A stretch of 64,000 bases of DNA from Polynucleobacter sp. MWH-Aus1W21 (GTDB lineage: Bacteria; Pseudomonadota; Gammaproteobacteria; Burkholderiales; Burkholderiaceae), in assembly GCF_018687275.1 (NCBI RefSeq), contig NZ_CP061287.1, positions 496,001-560,000 of the forward strand, written 5' to 3'. The notes below the pieces were generated by a model. The model searched no databases, was not told where the DNA came from, and was given only the letters and a program-made list of their open reading frames with translations. The first letter of the stretch is position 1. Every line of letters begins with the position of its first letter. The position numbers and the translations under genes are program-made. Below, one piece after another: positions 54,258-62,973 of this stretch.

Positions 54258-55670
54258 TTATTTCTCTAGCACCCAGGTATCTTTAGTTCCACCACCCTGG
54301 GAGGAATTCACCACTAAAGAACCTTCTTTGAGCGCAACCCTAGTCAATCCACCTGGCACCATCTTGATGGTTTTTCCTGAGAGAACAAAGGGTCTTAAAT
54401 CAATATGTCTTGGAGCAACACCTGACTCTACGAAAGTAGGGCAAGTAGAAAGGGCTAAGGTGGGCTGAGCAATGTACTTATCTGGATTAGCAATGAGATG
54501 TGTTCTAAATTCTTCAATCTCTGCTTTAGTAGAGGCTGGACCCACTAACATGCCATACCCACCAGCCCCATGAGTCAGCTTCACCACTAACTTATCCAAA
54601 TTGGCTAAGGTGTATGCCAAGTCATCCGTCTTCCGGCATTGGAAAGTAGGAACGTTGTTGAGAATTGGTTTTTCGCCAAGATAGAACTCAATCATCTCTG
54701 GAACATAAGGGTAAATTGATTTGTCGTCAGCAATGCCAGTCCCAATGGCATTAGCTAATGTCACATTACCAGCACGATGTGCAGATAGGAGGCCTGCAAC
54801 ACCTAGAGTGGAGTCGGAGCGAAACGCTAATGGGTCTAAGAAGTCATCATCAACGCGACGGTAGATGACATCTACTCTTTCGGGGCCTTGGGTGGTGCGC
54901 ATAAAGACTTGCTCGTTCTTTACAAATAAGTCTTTACCTTCTACAAGCTCAACGCCCATCTGCTGCGCAAGATAACTATGCTCAAAGTAAGCAGAGTTAT
55001 ACATGCCAGGCGTTAACACCACTACATTTGGTTTTTTAACATCATCTGGTTTTACAGACTTTAGACATTCCAATAAAAGATCGGGGTAGTGCTCAACTGG
55101 CGCAATGCGATATTTTTGGAAGAGGTCGGGGAAGAGTCGCATCATCATCTTGCGATCTTCAACCATATACGAAACGCCTGATGGAACACGCAAGTTATCT
55201 TCTAATACGTAAAACTCACCTTCGCCTGCGCGCACGATATCGATACCGGCAATTTGTGCATAAATGTCACGCGGTACACTTACGTTGCGCATCTCAGGTC
55301 GATATTGCGCGTTGTTATAAATCTGTTCCGCTGGAACGATGCCCGCCTTAATAATTTCTTCATCGTGATAGATGTCGTAGATGAATCTATTTAATGCTTT
55401 AACGCGTTGGCGTAAACCTGCTTCAAGCTGCTCCCACTCCTTTGCAGTAAAAATGCGAGGCACTTGATCGAAAGGAATGGTTCTTTCTGAGCCTAGGTCG
55501 TCACCATAAACGGCAAAAGTAATGCCCACTCGTCTAAAGATGAGGTCGGCTTCAGCACGTTTGAGACCCATGAGGGTGTCACTTTGCTGCTTCAACCAGT
55601 TGTGAAAGATTTGGTAGTGGGGGCGCGCTTTGCCTGCGGCATCGAGCATTTCGTCAAAAGGCAATTTCAT
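54258..55670 (-). CDS. Circularly permuted ATP-grasp type 2 protein (putative amide ligase)
   Basis: A 470-aa protein (DUF404/DUF407 region) of the circularly permuted ATP-grasp group, with YVLEDNLRVPSGVSYMVEDR (about 180-200) and the C-terminal ATP-grasp part including KLTHGAGGYGM and HIDLRPFVLSG. Such enzymes are predicted to form peptide-like amide bonds. It is the first gene of the Anbu cluster. I take the ATG MKLPFDEML rather than an in-frame GTG 23 codons upstream, because a promoter-like TTCAAA-N17-TATAAA lies inside that extension. Confidence 0.92.
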   Translation of the reverse strand: MKLPFDEMLDAAGKARPHYQIFHNWLKQQSDTLMGLKRAEADLIFRRVGITFAVYGDDLGSERTIPFDQVPRIFTAKEWEQLEAGLRQRVKALNRFIYDIYHDEEIIKAGIVPAEQIYNNAQYRPEMRNVSVPRDIYAQIAGIDIVRAGEGEFYVLEDNLRVPSGVSYMVEDRKMMMRLFPDLFQKYRIAPVEHYPDLLLECLKSVKPDDVKKPNVVVLTPGMYNSAYFEHSYLAQQMGVELVEGKDLFVKNEQVFMRTTQGPERVDVIYRRVDDDFLDPLAFRSDSTLGVAGLLSAHRAGNVTLANAIGTGIADDKSIYPYVPEMIEFYLGEKPILNNVPTFQCRKTDDLAYTLANLDKLVVKLTHGAGGYGMLVGPASTKAEIEEFRTHLIANPDKYIAQPTLALSTCPTFVESGVAPRHIDLRPFVLSGKTIKMVPGGLTRVALKEGSLVVNSSQGGGTKDTWVLEK

Positions 55671-55688
55671 AGTTACAAAACTAATGCC

Positions 55689-55717
55689 TTTATAAAAGCT
55701 GGAATGAATGGTTTGAA
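55689..55717 (-). promoter_or_regulatory. Candidate promoter of the Anbu cluster
   Basis: On the minus strand TTCAAA (55717-55712) and TATAAA (55694-55689) are 17 nt apart. Transcription would begin about 12-13 nt before the ATG of the ATP-grasp gene, giving a short leader. It lies between smpB and the cluster. Confidence 0.5.
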
Positions 55718-55802
55718 GCTGCTTGGTGCCGTATTGCACCGAATTAGTGCATAAATGCTCAGATACTAGCCCTCAAGCCAGTCTACCCCAGTTTTAGGGC
55801 TA

Positions 55803-56255
55803 TTAAGCGTTTAAATCGCCCCTGGCAATTCGACCTTTTTGCACTTCCCATTCGCGTTCTTTGGTGGCCGCACGTTTGTCGTGCTGCTTTTTACCCCTTG
55901 CCAGGCCGATTTCGCACTTCACATTTCCTTTGGAAAAATGCAGGTTGAGTGGGACAAGGGTATAACCCTTTTGCTCTACTTTTCCTATGAGCTTGCGGAT
56001 TTCAATGGCGTTGAGCAGCAGCTTTCTGGTGCGCGTGTTATCTGGCACGATATGCGTAGAGGCCGATAGGAGTGGGGTGATATGGCAGCCAATCAGGAAT
56101 AGCTCCGCCTTGCGAATGACAACATACGCTTCCTTGATGTGCACGCGACCTGCGCGGATGGCTTTCACTTCCCAGCCTTCCAGCACAAGCCCTGCCTCAA
56201 AGCGCTCCTCGATAAAATAATCAAAGAAGGCTTTTTTGTTATCGACGATACTCAT
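55803..56255 (-). CDS. smpB: SsrA-binding protein SmpB
   Basis: Binds tmRNA and guides it into stalled ribosomes for trans-translation. The 150-aa protein has the family core EGWEVKAIRAGRVHIKEAYV (about 24-43) and the basic C-terminal tail region KKQHDKRAATKERE. It is divergent from the RatA-type gene with 25 nt between starts, a conserved smpB/ratA arrangement. The tmRNA gene itself (ssrA) is not in the window. Confidence 0.97.
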   Translation of the reverse strand: MSIVDNKKAFFDYFIEERFEAGLVLEGWEVKAIRAGRVHIKEAYVVIRKAELFLIGCHITPLLSASTHIVPDNTRTRKLLLNAIEIRKLIGKVEQKGYTLVPLNLHFSKGNVKCEIGLARGKKQHDKRAATKEREWEVQKGRIARGDLNA

Positions 56256-56280
56256 ATTTATTTAGCTCTCAAGAACGATT

Positions 56281-56712
56281 ATGGCAGACGTCTACAAGAC
56301 CGTTTTAATTGGCCAATCGGCCGACCGCATGTATGGCTTGGTGACGGATGTTGCCCGCTATCCTGAGTTTTTGCCATGGTGTGGCGGCGTGGAAATTTTT
56401 GAGCAAACTGAGACTGTGCTGGATGCCAAAATCAATATTCATTTCAAGGGCATTACCCAGTACTTTCATACGCGAAACGTGAACCATCGCCCGGAAACCA
56501 TTGATATGGTCTTTGTGGATGGTCCGTTTAAGCATTTTTCAGGGCAATGGAACTTTATCCCTTTGCGAGAGGATGCTTGCAAGGTTGAGTTCAAGCTTCA
56601 CTGGGAGTTTAAAAGCGCCATCCTAGACAAGATCATTGGACCCGTCTTTGGTCACATAGCTGGAACCTTTGTGGATTGTTTTGTTAAGCGTGCCGAAGAA
56701 CTCTATGGCTGA
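56281..56712 (+). CDS. RatA-type START/COQ10 domain protein
   Basis: A 143-aa protein of the polyketide-cyclase/START superfamily, in the RatA/COQ10 branch: YGLVTDVARYPEFLPWCGGVE near residue 18 and FVDCFVKRAEELYG at the end. COQ10 proteins bind ubiquinone; E. coli RatA was reported as a toxin that blocks 70S formation, but that activity is not shown for this branch. The order smpB, ratA, rnfH is common in proteobacteria. It overlaps rnfH by 8 nt. Confidence 0.9.
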   Translation: MADVYKTVLIGQSADRMYGLVTDVARYPEFLPWCGGVEIFEQTETVLDAKINIHFKGITQYFHTRNVNHRPETIDMVFVDGPFKHFSGQWNFIPLREDACKVEFKLHWEFKSAILDKIIGPVFGHIAGTFVDCFVKRAEELYG

Positions 56713-57055
56713 GCGCCTAATTCATCTCATCCTCTGTGATGCCAGGCAAGGGGAGCCAGTGCTCAAGCCGTTTCATCTGCTTCTCGATCAAGGGCAGTCA
56801 GCAACAGTGGGGTTGGCCTTAGTAAAGGCTGGAATTGCGGCTGGAGCCGATGATCCGGTTATGGCTAGAAAGGGCTGCTTTGGGGTCTTTGGGAAGCGTA
56901 AAGACTGGGATAGTCCCATTTATGACGGCGATCGCCTAGAGCTTTATGCACCCTTGCTAATAGACCCCAAGACGGTTCGGCGTAAAAAGGCTAACCAGAA
57001 CCAGGATGCCAAATTCCAGGCTGCCGCAGCTAAAAGAAAGGCTAGGAGGCTATAA
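56705..57055 (+). CDS. rnfH: RnfH family ubiquitin-fold protein
   Basis: A 116-aa protein with a beta-grasp (RnfH/ubiquitin-like) domain over about 90 residues and a short Lys/Arg/Ala-rich tail. The start is the ATG that overlaps the end of the RatA-type gene; the frame is open further upstream but with non-family residues. RnfH lies beside RatA in many proteobacteria and has been called its antitoxin partner by location, but its function is unproved. Confidence 0.9.
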   Translation: MAERLIHLILCDARQGEPVLKPFHLLLDQGQSATVGLALVKAGIAAGADDPVMARKGCFGVFGKRKDWDSPIYDGDRLELYAPLLIDPKTVRRKKANQNQDAKFQAAAAKRKARRL

Positions 57056-57056
57056 T
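57051..57056 (+). promoter_or_regulatory. Candidate -10 box for guaB
   Basis: A perfect TATAAT overlapping the last codons of rnfH, 26 nt before the guaB ATG. No clear -35 box is present, so support is modest. Confidence 0.4.
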
Positions 57057-57081
57057 CGGTTTTTGCGACTAGGGGTTTTGC

Positions 57082-58545
57082 ATGCGACTCATTCAAAAAG
57101 CACTCACTTTTGACGATGTGCTCCTCGTACCGGCCTATTCATCGGTACTCCCTCGAGATGCCAGCTTGGCAAGTAAATTAACTCGAGAAATTTCACTCAA
57201 TACACCATTGGTGTCTGCAGCTATGGATACCGTGACCGAAGGCCGTTTGGCAATTGCCATGGCTAGCGAAGGTGGTATTGGCATCATTCACAAAAACTTA
57301 AAGCCTGCTGAGCAAGCGCGTGAGGTAGCGAAAGTAAAGCGCTACGAATCTGGTGTGCTGCGTGATCCGATCACCATCAGCCCTGATGTTACTTTGCGTC
57401 AAGTCATTCAGCTTTCTCGTGAACATGGCTTCTCTGGATTCCCGGTGCTCGTTGGCAAAGAAGTGGTTGGCATTATTACCAACCGCGATTTGCGTTTCGA
57501 AGAAGATCTAGATGCGCCAGTAAAAAGTAAGATGACTCCACGTGAGCGTTTGATTACTGTGAAAGAGGGATGTTCACTGGATGAAGCAAAACGCTTGATG
57601 AGTCAGCATCGCTTAGAGCGTGTATTAGTTGTTAATGATAAGTTTGAGTTACGCGGTCTGATTACTGTAAAAGATATTCTAAAAGCCACCGAGCATCCAA
57701 ATGCTTGTAAGGACGGCGAAGGCAAGCTGCGCGTGGGTGCGGCAGTAGGTGTTGGTCCTGATAACGACGAGCGTATTGAGTTGTTGGTGCGCGCTGGTGT
57801 TGACGTCATCGTGGTAGATACTGCGCACGGTCATAGTCAAGGTGTTTTAGATCGCGTGAAGTGGGTTAAGAAAAACTATCCTCATGTGCAAGTAATCGGC
57901 GGCAATATTGCGACTGGCGATGCCGCTAAAGCATTAGCCGATCATGGTGCTGATGGTGTGAAAGTGGGTATTGGCCCAGGCTCTATTTGTACAACTCGTA
58001 TTGTTGCAGGTGTAGGTGTTCCTCAAATCACAGCGATTGTGAATGTGGCAACTGCACTTAAAGGTACTGGCATTCCGTTGATTGCTGATGGCGGCGTACG
58101 TTACTCTGGTGACGTTGCTAAAGCATTGGCAGCTGGCGCAAGTTCAGTCATGATGGGCGGTATGTTTGCCGGAACCGAAGAGGCTCCAGGTGAAGTATTT
58201 CTTTATCAAGGACGCTCTTACAAGAGTTATCGCGGGATGGGCTCTTTGGGCGCTATGGCCGATGGTTCTGCTGATCGTTATTTCCAAAGCGATATTGTTG
58301 CTAATGCTGAGAAGCTTGTCCCAGAAGGTATTGAAGGTCAAGTACCATATAAAGGCAGTGTTTTAGCAATCTTGCATCAGCTTACTGGCGGTATTCGTTC
58401 TTCCATGGGTTATCTCGGTTGCAAAACTATTGCTGAGCTCCATGAGAAAGCCAATTTTGTGGAAATCACTTCGGCTGGTGTGCGTGAGTCACACGTTCAT
58501 GATGTGAAGATCACTAAAGAAGCGCCAAATTACCATATTGATTAA
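57082..58545 (+). CDS. guaB: IMP dehydrogenase
   Basis: Oxidises IMP to XMP, the committed step of guanine nucleotide synthesis. The 487-aa protein has the catalytic barrel split by a CBS-domain pair (about 95-205) and the active-site cysteine C303 in GPGSICTTR. The flap residues MADGSADRYFQ follow. guaA lies 24 nt downstream. Confidence 0.98.
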   Translation: MRLIQKALTFDDVLLVPAYSSVLPRDASLASKLTREISLNTPLVSAAMDTVTEGRLAIAMASEGGIGIIHKNLKPAEQAREVAKVKRYESGVLRDPITISPDVTLRQVIQLSREHGFSGFPVLVGKEVVGIITNRDLRFEEDLDAPVKSKMTPRERLITVKEGCSLDEAKRLMSQHRLERVLVVNDKFELRGLITVKDILKATEHPNACKDGEGKLRVGAAVGVGPDNDERIELLVRAGVDVIVVDTAHGHSQGVLDRVKWVKKNYPHVQVIGGNIATGDAAKALADHGADGVKVGIGPGSICTTRIVAGVGVPQITAIVNVATALKGTGIPLIADGGVRYSGDVAKALAAGASSVMMGGMFAGTEEAPGEVFLYQGRSYKSYRGMGSLGAMADGSADRYFQSDIVANAEKLVPEGIEGQVPYKGSVLAILHQLTGGIRSSMGYLGCKTIAELHEKANFVEITSAGVRESHVHDVKITKEAPNYHID

Positions 58546-58569
58546 GACTTAAATAAGATTGCTTCATTC

Positions 58570-60177
58570 GTGCACGACAAAATACTGATTCTCGACTTTG
58601 GTTCACAGGTAACTCAACTCATTGCTCGGCGCGTGCGCGATGGACGTGTGTATTCAGAAATCCATCCTTACGATTGCGATCCTGAATTTATCCGCAAGTT
58701 CATTCAAGAGCAGGGCGGCAAAGGCATTATTCTTTCTGGAGGCCCTAGCTCTGTAACTGAAGAGGGCAGTCCACGTGCACCTCAAATTGTTTTTGAGCTT
58801 GGCGTACCGGTTTTAGGTATTTGCTACGGTATGCAAACCATGGCTACCCAGTTGGGTGGCGCAGTAGCATCAGCAGAGTCATTGGGTAAAGCGCGTGAGT
58901 TTGGTTACTCTGAAGTACGTGCGCATGGTCACACCAATTTGCTTAAAGGTATTCAGGACTTCTCTACTGGCGAAGGTCATGGCATTCTCAAGGTGTGGAT
59001 GAGTCATGGTGATTCGGTTACTACATTGCCTCCATCATTTAAGTTAATGGCATCAACTGAATCTTGCCCTATTGCTGGGATGGCGGATGAAGATCGCCGT
59101 TTCTATGCATTCCAGTTTCATCCTGAAGTAACTCATACCATCCAAGGCACTGCAATCATTAATCGTTTTGTGCATGAGATTTGCCAGTGCAAACCAGACT
59201 GGGTGATGGGTGATTACATTGCTGAAGCGGTTGAAAATATTCGCAAGCAAGTTGGGGATGAGGAAGTCATACTTGGTTTGTCTGGCGGTGTTGACTCTAG
59301 TGTTGCTGCAGCTTTAATTCATCGAGCCATTGGCGATCAACTGACGTGTGTATTTGTTGACCATGGCTTACTTCGTCTCAATGAAGGCGATATGGTGATG
59401 GAAATGTTCGCACGTAATTTGGGGGTGAAAGTCATTCGTGTCGATGCCAAAGATACCTTCATGGGTGAATTGGCTGGCGTTTCCGATCCAGAAGCAAAAC
59501 GCAAAATTATTGGTAAAGAATTCGTTGAAATTTTCCAAACGGAATCTGGAAAAATTAAGAATGCAAAATGGCTTGCTCAAGGAACTATCTATCCAGACGT
59601 GATTGAATCGGCTGGTAAGGGCAAGAAGGGCGCGCATACGATCAAGAGTCACCATAATGTTGGTGGTTTACCTGAAGACATGCATCTTAAATTACTTGAG
59701 CCTCTCCGCGAACTCTTTAAAGATGAAGTGCGCGAGCTTGGTGTTGCCCTCGGATTGCCTCGCGAAATGGTATATCGCCATCCTTTCCCAGGTCCTGGGC
59801 TTGGTGTTCGCATCCTAGGTGAAGTCAAAGCAGAATTTGCTAGTCTTTTGCAGCGTGCTGATGCCATCTTTATTGAAGAATTACGCAATACGATCGACGA
59901 AGCAAGTCAGAAGTCTTGGTATGACCTTACTAGCCAAGCATTTGCTGTCTTCTTACCTGTGAAGTCTGTTGGTGTTATGGGTGATGGTAGAACCTATGAA
60001 TATGTTGTCGCTCTTCGTGCGGTACAAACTCAAGACTTTATGACTGCGCACTGGGCCCATTTGCCACACGAATTACTTGGTAAGGTTTCCAATCGCATCA
60101 TTAATGAAGTGCGTGGCATCAATCGGGTCGTATACGACATTAGTGGAAAGCCGCCAGCAACGATTGAGTGGGAATAA
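58570..60177 (+). CDS. guaA: GMP synthase (glutamine-hydrolysing)
   Basis: Converts XMP to GMP using glutamine and ATP. The 535-aa protein has the class I amidotransferase domain with C85 in GICYGMQT and a His/Glu pair in FHPEV, then the PP-loop SGGVDSS (238-244) and the dimerisation domain ending in PPATIEWE. The start is GTG. It completes the guaB-guaA unit. Confidence 0.98.
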   Translation: MHDKILILDFGSQVTQLIARRVRDGRVYSEIHPYDCDPEFIRKFIQEQGGKGIILSGGPSSVTEEGSPRAPQIVFELGVPVLGICYGMQTMATQLGGAVASAESLGKAREFGYSEVRAHGHTNLLKGIQDFSTGEGHGILKVWMSHGDSVTTLPPSFKLMASTESCPIAGMADEDRRFYAFQFHPEVTHTIQGTAIINRFVHEICQCKPDWVMGDYIAEAVENIRKQVGDEEVILGLSGGVDSSVAAALIHRAIGDQLTCVFVDHGLLRLNEGDMVMEMFARNLGVKVIRVDAKDTFMGELAGVSDPEAKRKIIGKEFVEIFQTESGKIKNAKWLAQGTIYPDVIESAGKGKKGAHTIKSHHNVGGLPEDMHLKLLEPLRELFKDEVRELGVALGLPREMVYRHPFPGPGLGVRILGEVKAEFASLLQRADAIFIEELRNTIDEASQKSWYDLTSQAFAVFLPVKSVGVMGDGRTYEYVVALRAVQTQDFMTAHWAHLPHELLGKVSNRIINEVRGINRVVYDISGKPPATIEWE

Positions 60178-60207
60178 GGTGTGGGCTAAACCAGCCTACT
60201 AATTCCT

Positions 60208-61005
60208 ATGCTTGAGTTACGCGCAACATCACTCGCAATCCTAGCAAGCGCTGATGCGCAGACTAAAGTCAGTCAGTTGCTTGAGTTGTTTGATGGATAT
60301 CAACAGCAACGCGTGACTCTTAACACTTCTCGCAAGATTGATTCTCAAGATCTCATTCTTCCTGGGCGCCCAGCAAAGCCAGAGCTAGTGCTTCCTAAGC
60401 TGGTTCCCAAGAGAAGAATGGATACGCCTGAAGGTAGGGCGGGCTTATTGCACTCCTTAGCTCATATTGAATTTAATGCCATGAATTTGGCTTTGGATGC
60501 GATCTGGCGTTTTCCAGATATGCCCAAGGAATACTATGAAGACTGGCTAAAAGTCGCCAAAGAAGAGGCGTATCACTTCAGTTTGGTTAATGAGCATCTG
60601 CATACGCTTGGCTTTGCATACGGTGAGTTTCCAGCTCACAATAGTTTGTGGGAGATGGTGGAGAGAACAACGGATTCAGTCATCGCCAGAATGGCGCTTG
60701 TTCCCAGAACGATGGAGGCAAGAGGACTAGATGCAGTGCCTTCAATTCGAGATCGCTTTAAGCAGATCAAAGAGGCACGCGCTGTTGAGATTCTAGAGAT
60801 AATTCTCAATGATGAAATTGGCCACGTGCTGATTGGTAATCGTTGGTTTAATTTCTTATGCGACAAAGATAATCTTTCTCCGATTGCCGCTTATCGAGAG
60901 TTGGCTGGTAAATATCGGGCACCTGTTCTTAAGGGGCCTTTCAATATCGAGGCTCGTAAACAGGCGGGCTTTACGTCTGAAGAGTTAAGTCTTCTTGGAG
61001 CATAG
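60208..61005 (+). CDS. DUF455 family ferritin-like protein
   Basis: A 265-aa all-helical protein with carboxylate/His motifs of a di-iron site: HIEFNAMNLALDAIW, EEAYH and DEIGH, two ExxH pairs spaced as in ferritin-like and MiaE-like enzymes. The family (DUF455) has no established reaction; a di-iron oxygenase role is inferred. It lies 31 nt after guaA and 5 nt before the radical SAM gene, with which it is almost certainly co-expressed. Confidence 0.88.
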   Translation: MLELRATSLAILASADAQTKVSQLLELFDGYQQQRVTLNTSRKIDSQDLILPGRPAKPELVLPKLVPKRRMDTPEGRAGLLHSLAHIEFNAMNLALDAIWRFPDMPKEYYEDWLKVAKEEAYHFSLVNEHLHTLGFAYGEFPAHNSLWEMVERTTDSVIARMALVPRTMEARGLDAVPSIRDRFKQIKEARAVEILEIILNDEIGHVLIGNRWFNFLCDKDNLSPIAAYRELAGKYRAPVLKGPFNIEARKQAGFTSEELSLLGA

Positions 61006-61009
61006 CCAA

Positions 61010-62908
61010 ATGAAGGTATTAAGCCTCATCCCTCCGATGACACAGCTTAATACCCCGTATCCCTCTACGGCTTACCTTACCGGATTTTTGCGATCGCGTG
61101 GTGTGGATGCTGTACAAGAGGATTTGGCTTTAGCTCTGGTACTCAGTTTTTTTACGCCAGAAGGTCTGTCTGAAATTCATGCCCAGGCGTTGCTTATTCC
61201 TGAGGCGAATCGCAGCGCTAGCATTAATTTTTTCCTAGATTACTTTCCCGTATATCAATCCACAATCTCGCCAGCAATTGCTTTCTTGCAGGGGCGCGAT
61301 AGTACACTAAGTCATCGCATCAATAGCCGAACTTTTCTACCTGAGGGACCTCGTTTTGCATCTCTTGATGCATTTGAAGATGAAGAGGCTGGTGATTCAT
61401 TGGCTTGGGCTTTTGGGGCATTAGGTTCCCAGGATCGAGCACGTCATTTGGCAACGCTCTATCTCAATGACCTATCTGATGTCCTGCGTGATGCCATTGA
61501 CGACCGCTTCGAGTTCGTACGTTATGCGGAATCTCTAGCAAGTAGTCAGCCTACTTTCACGCCTTTAGCCGATGCGCTTAATGCTGAGCCGACGTTAATG
61601 GACCTGCGTTTGCAATCACTTGCCGCTGAGGTAATTGAGCGCCATAAGCCTGGCCTAGTCCTTTTGTCTGTACCTTTTCCTGGTGCGATGTATGCTGCCT
61701 TGCGGATAGCGCAAGTCATTAAAAAAGCTTTTCCACAAACCCGGATCGCATTGGGTGGTGGATATGTCAACACAGAGTTGCGCGAGCTATCTGATCCTCG
61801 CATATTTAATTATGTTGATTTCATTACATTGGATTCTGGAGAAAGGCCACTATTGGCTTTGCTAGAACATCTAGCTGGTAAACGTTCTGTTGAGCGATTG
61901 GTTCGCACGTTTATTCGTAATGTAAATAATCAAGTGCAATATCTCAATTGGCAGGAGCTTGATATACCATTCGAGGAAGTTGGTACCGCCACCTGGGATG
62001 GATTGCCGCTAGATTCTTATCTATCACTTCTAGACATGCTTAATCCCATGCATCGCCTATGGAGCGATGGTCGCTGGAATAAACTCACAGTTGCGCATGG
62101 GTGCTATTGGAAGAAATGCAGCTTTTGCGATGTGTCGCTTGATTACATTTCTCGCTACGAAACTGCATCAGCAAGTTTGCTAGTTGACCGGATTGAAAAA
62201 ATTGTTGCCGAGACTGGGCAGACGGGCTTTCATTTTGTTGACGAAGCAGCGCCACCAAAAATACTAAAGGCTTTGGCTGAGGAGCTTATTCGTCGTCAAG
62301 TTGTAATTTCCTGGTGGGGCAATATTCGCTTTGAAAAAACTTTCACATCAGAATTGGCTGAACTTCTAGCTCAGAGTGGTTGTATTGCTATGTCTGGTGG
62401 TCTTGAGGTGGCCTCTGATCGCTTGCTGAATCTGATGAAAAAAGGTGTGTCGGTCGAGCAGGTGGCTCAAGTAACCAAAGGATTTTCGGATGCCGGTATC
62501 TTGGTGCACGCATATCTAATGTATGGTTTCCCAACTCAAACCGTGCAAGAAACTGTAGACGCATTAGAGTATGTGCGACAGCTATTTGAAAATGGCTGCA
62601 TCCAAAGTGGCTTCTTTCACCGCTTTATCTGTACAGTCCATTCCCCGGTAGGGCTAAATCCACAAGAGTATGGAATTGAATTGGTGCCTTTACCGGAAAT
62701 CACTTTTGCTAAGAATGATGTCTCCTTTATTGACCCTTCTGGGGTCGATCATGATCTATTAGGTCAGGGCCTGAGGAAGGCGTTATATAACTATATGCAT
62801 GGGGTAGGCTTTGAAATCAAAGCGCAGTCTTGGTTTGATGGGTTAGGAATTGAAATACCAAAGACAACTATCCGTAAGAATTTCATAGAGAATTCACTAT
62901 ACCTATAG
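61010..62908 (+). CDS. Radical SAM protein with a B12-binding-like N-terminal region, Cx4CxxC motif
   Basis: A 632-aa protein. The N-terminal part ends in a cobalamin-binding-like fold (ERHKPGLVLLSVPFPG to ALGGGYVNTELRE, about 205-265) but shows no DxHxxG cobalamin ligand motif. The [4Fe-4S] cysteines are in GCYWKKCSFCD, near residue 365, spaced Cx4CxxC instead of the usual CxxxCxxC. SAM-binding glycine and beta-strand motifs follow, with AMSGGLEVASDRLL. A GGAG site 9 nt before the ATG sets the start. The DUF455 gene lies just upstream. The substrate is unknown; a lipid, tRNA or small-molecule modification would all be possible. Confidence 0.87.
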   Translation: MKVLSLIPPMTQLNTPYPSTAYLTGFLRSRGVDAVQEDLALALVLSFFTPEGLSEIHAQALLIPEANRSASINFFLDYFPVYQSTISPAIAFLQGRDSTLSHRINSRTFLPEGPRFASLDAFEDEEAGDSLAWAFGALGSQDRARHLATLYLNDLSDVLRDAIDDRFEFVRYAESLASSQPTFTPLADALNAEPTLMDLRLQSLAAEVIERHKPGLVLLSVPFPGAMYAALRIAQVIKKAFPQTRIALGGGYVNTELRELSDPRIFNYVDFITLDSGERPLLALLEHLAGKRSVERLVRTFIRNVNNQVQYLNWQELDIPFEEVGTATWDGLPLDSYLSLLDMLNPMHRLWSDGRWNKLTVAHGCYWKKCSFCDVSLDYISRYETASASLLVDRIEKIVAETGQTGFHFVDEAAPPKILKALAEELIRRQVVISWWGNIRFEKTFTSELAELLAQSGCIAMSGGLEVASDRLLNLMKKGVSVEQVAQVTKGFSDAGILVHAYLMYGFPTQTVQETVDALEYVRQLFENGCIQSGFFHRFICTVHSPVGLNPQEYGIELVPLPEITFAKNDVSFIDPSGVDHDLLGQGLRKALYNYMHGVGFEIKAQSWFDGLGIEIPKTTIRKNFIENSLYL

Positions 62909-62973
62909 CCTGATCGTAGGATTCAGACTTAAAATTATTTCGTGAAGTAAGAAGATTAATACGGAGGAAGAAA

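Noticed and set aside
55671..55739. N-terminal extension of the ATP-grasp protein from a GTG
   Set aside because: A promoter-like pair lies inside it, and the family N-terminus fits the ATG at 55670.
56281..57055. RatA-RnfH as a toxin-antitoxin pair
   Set aside because: The proteins fit the COQ10-type and RnfH families that are linked to smpB in most proteobacteria; there is no sequence evidence here for a toxin-antitoxin role.
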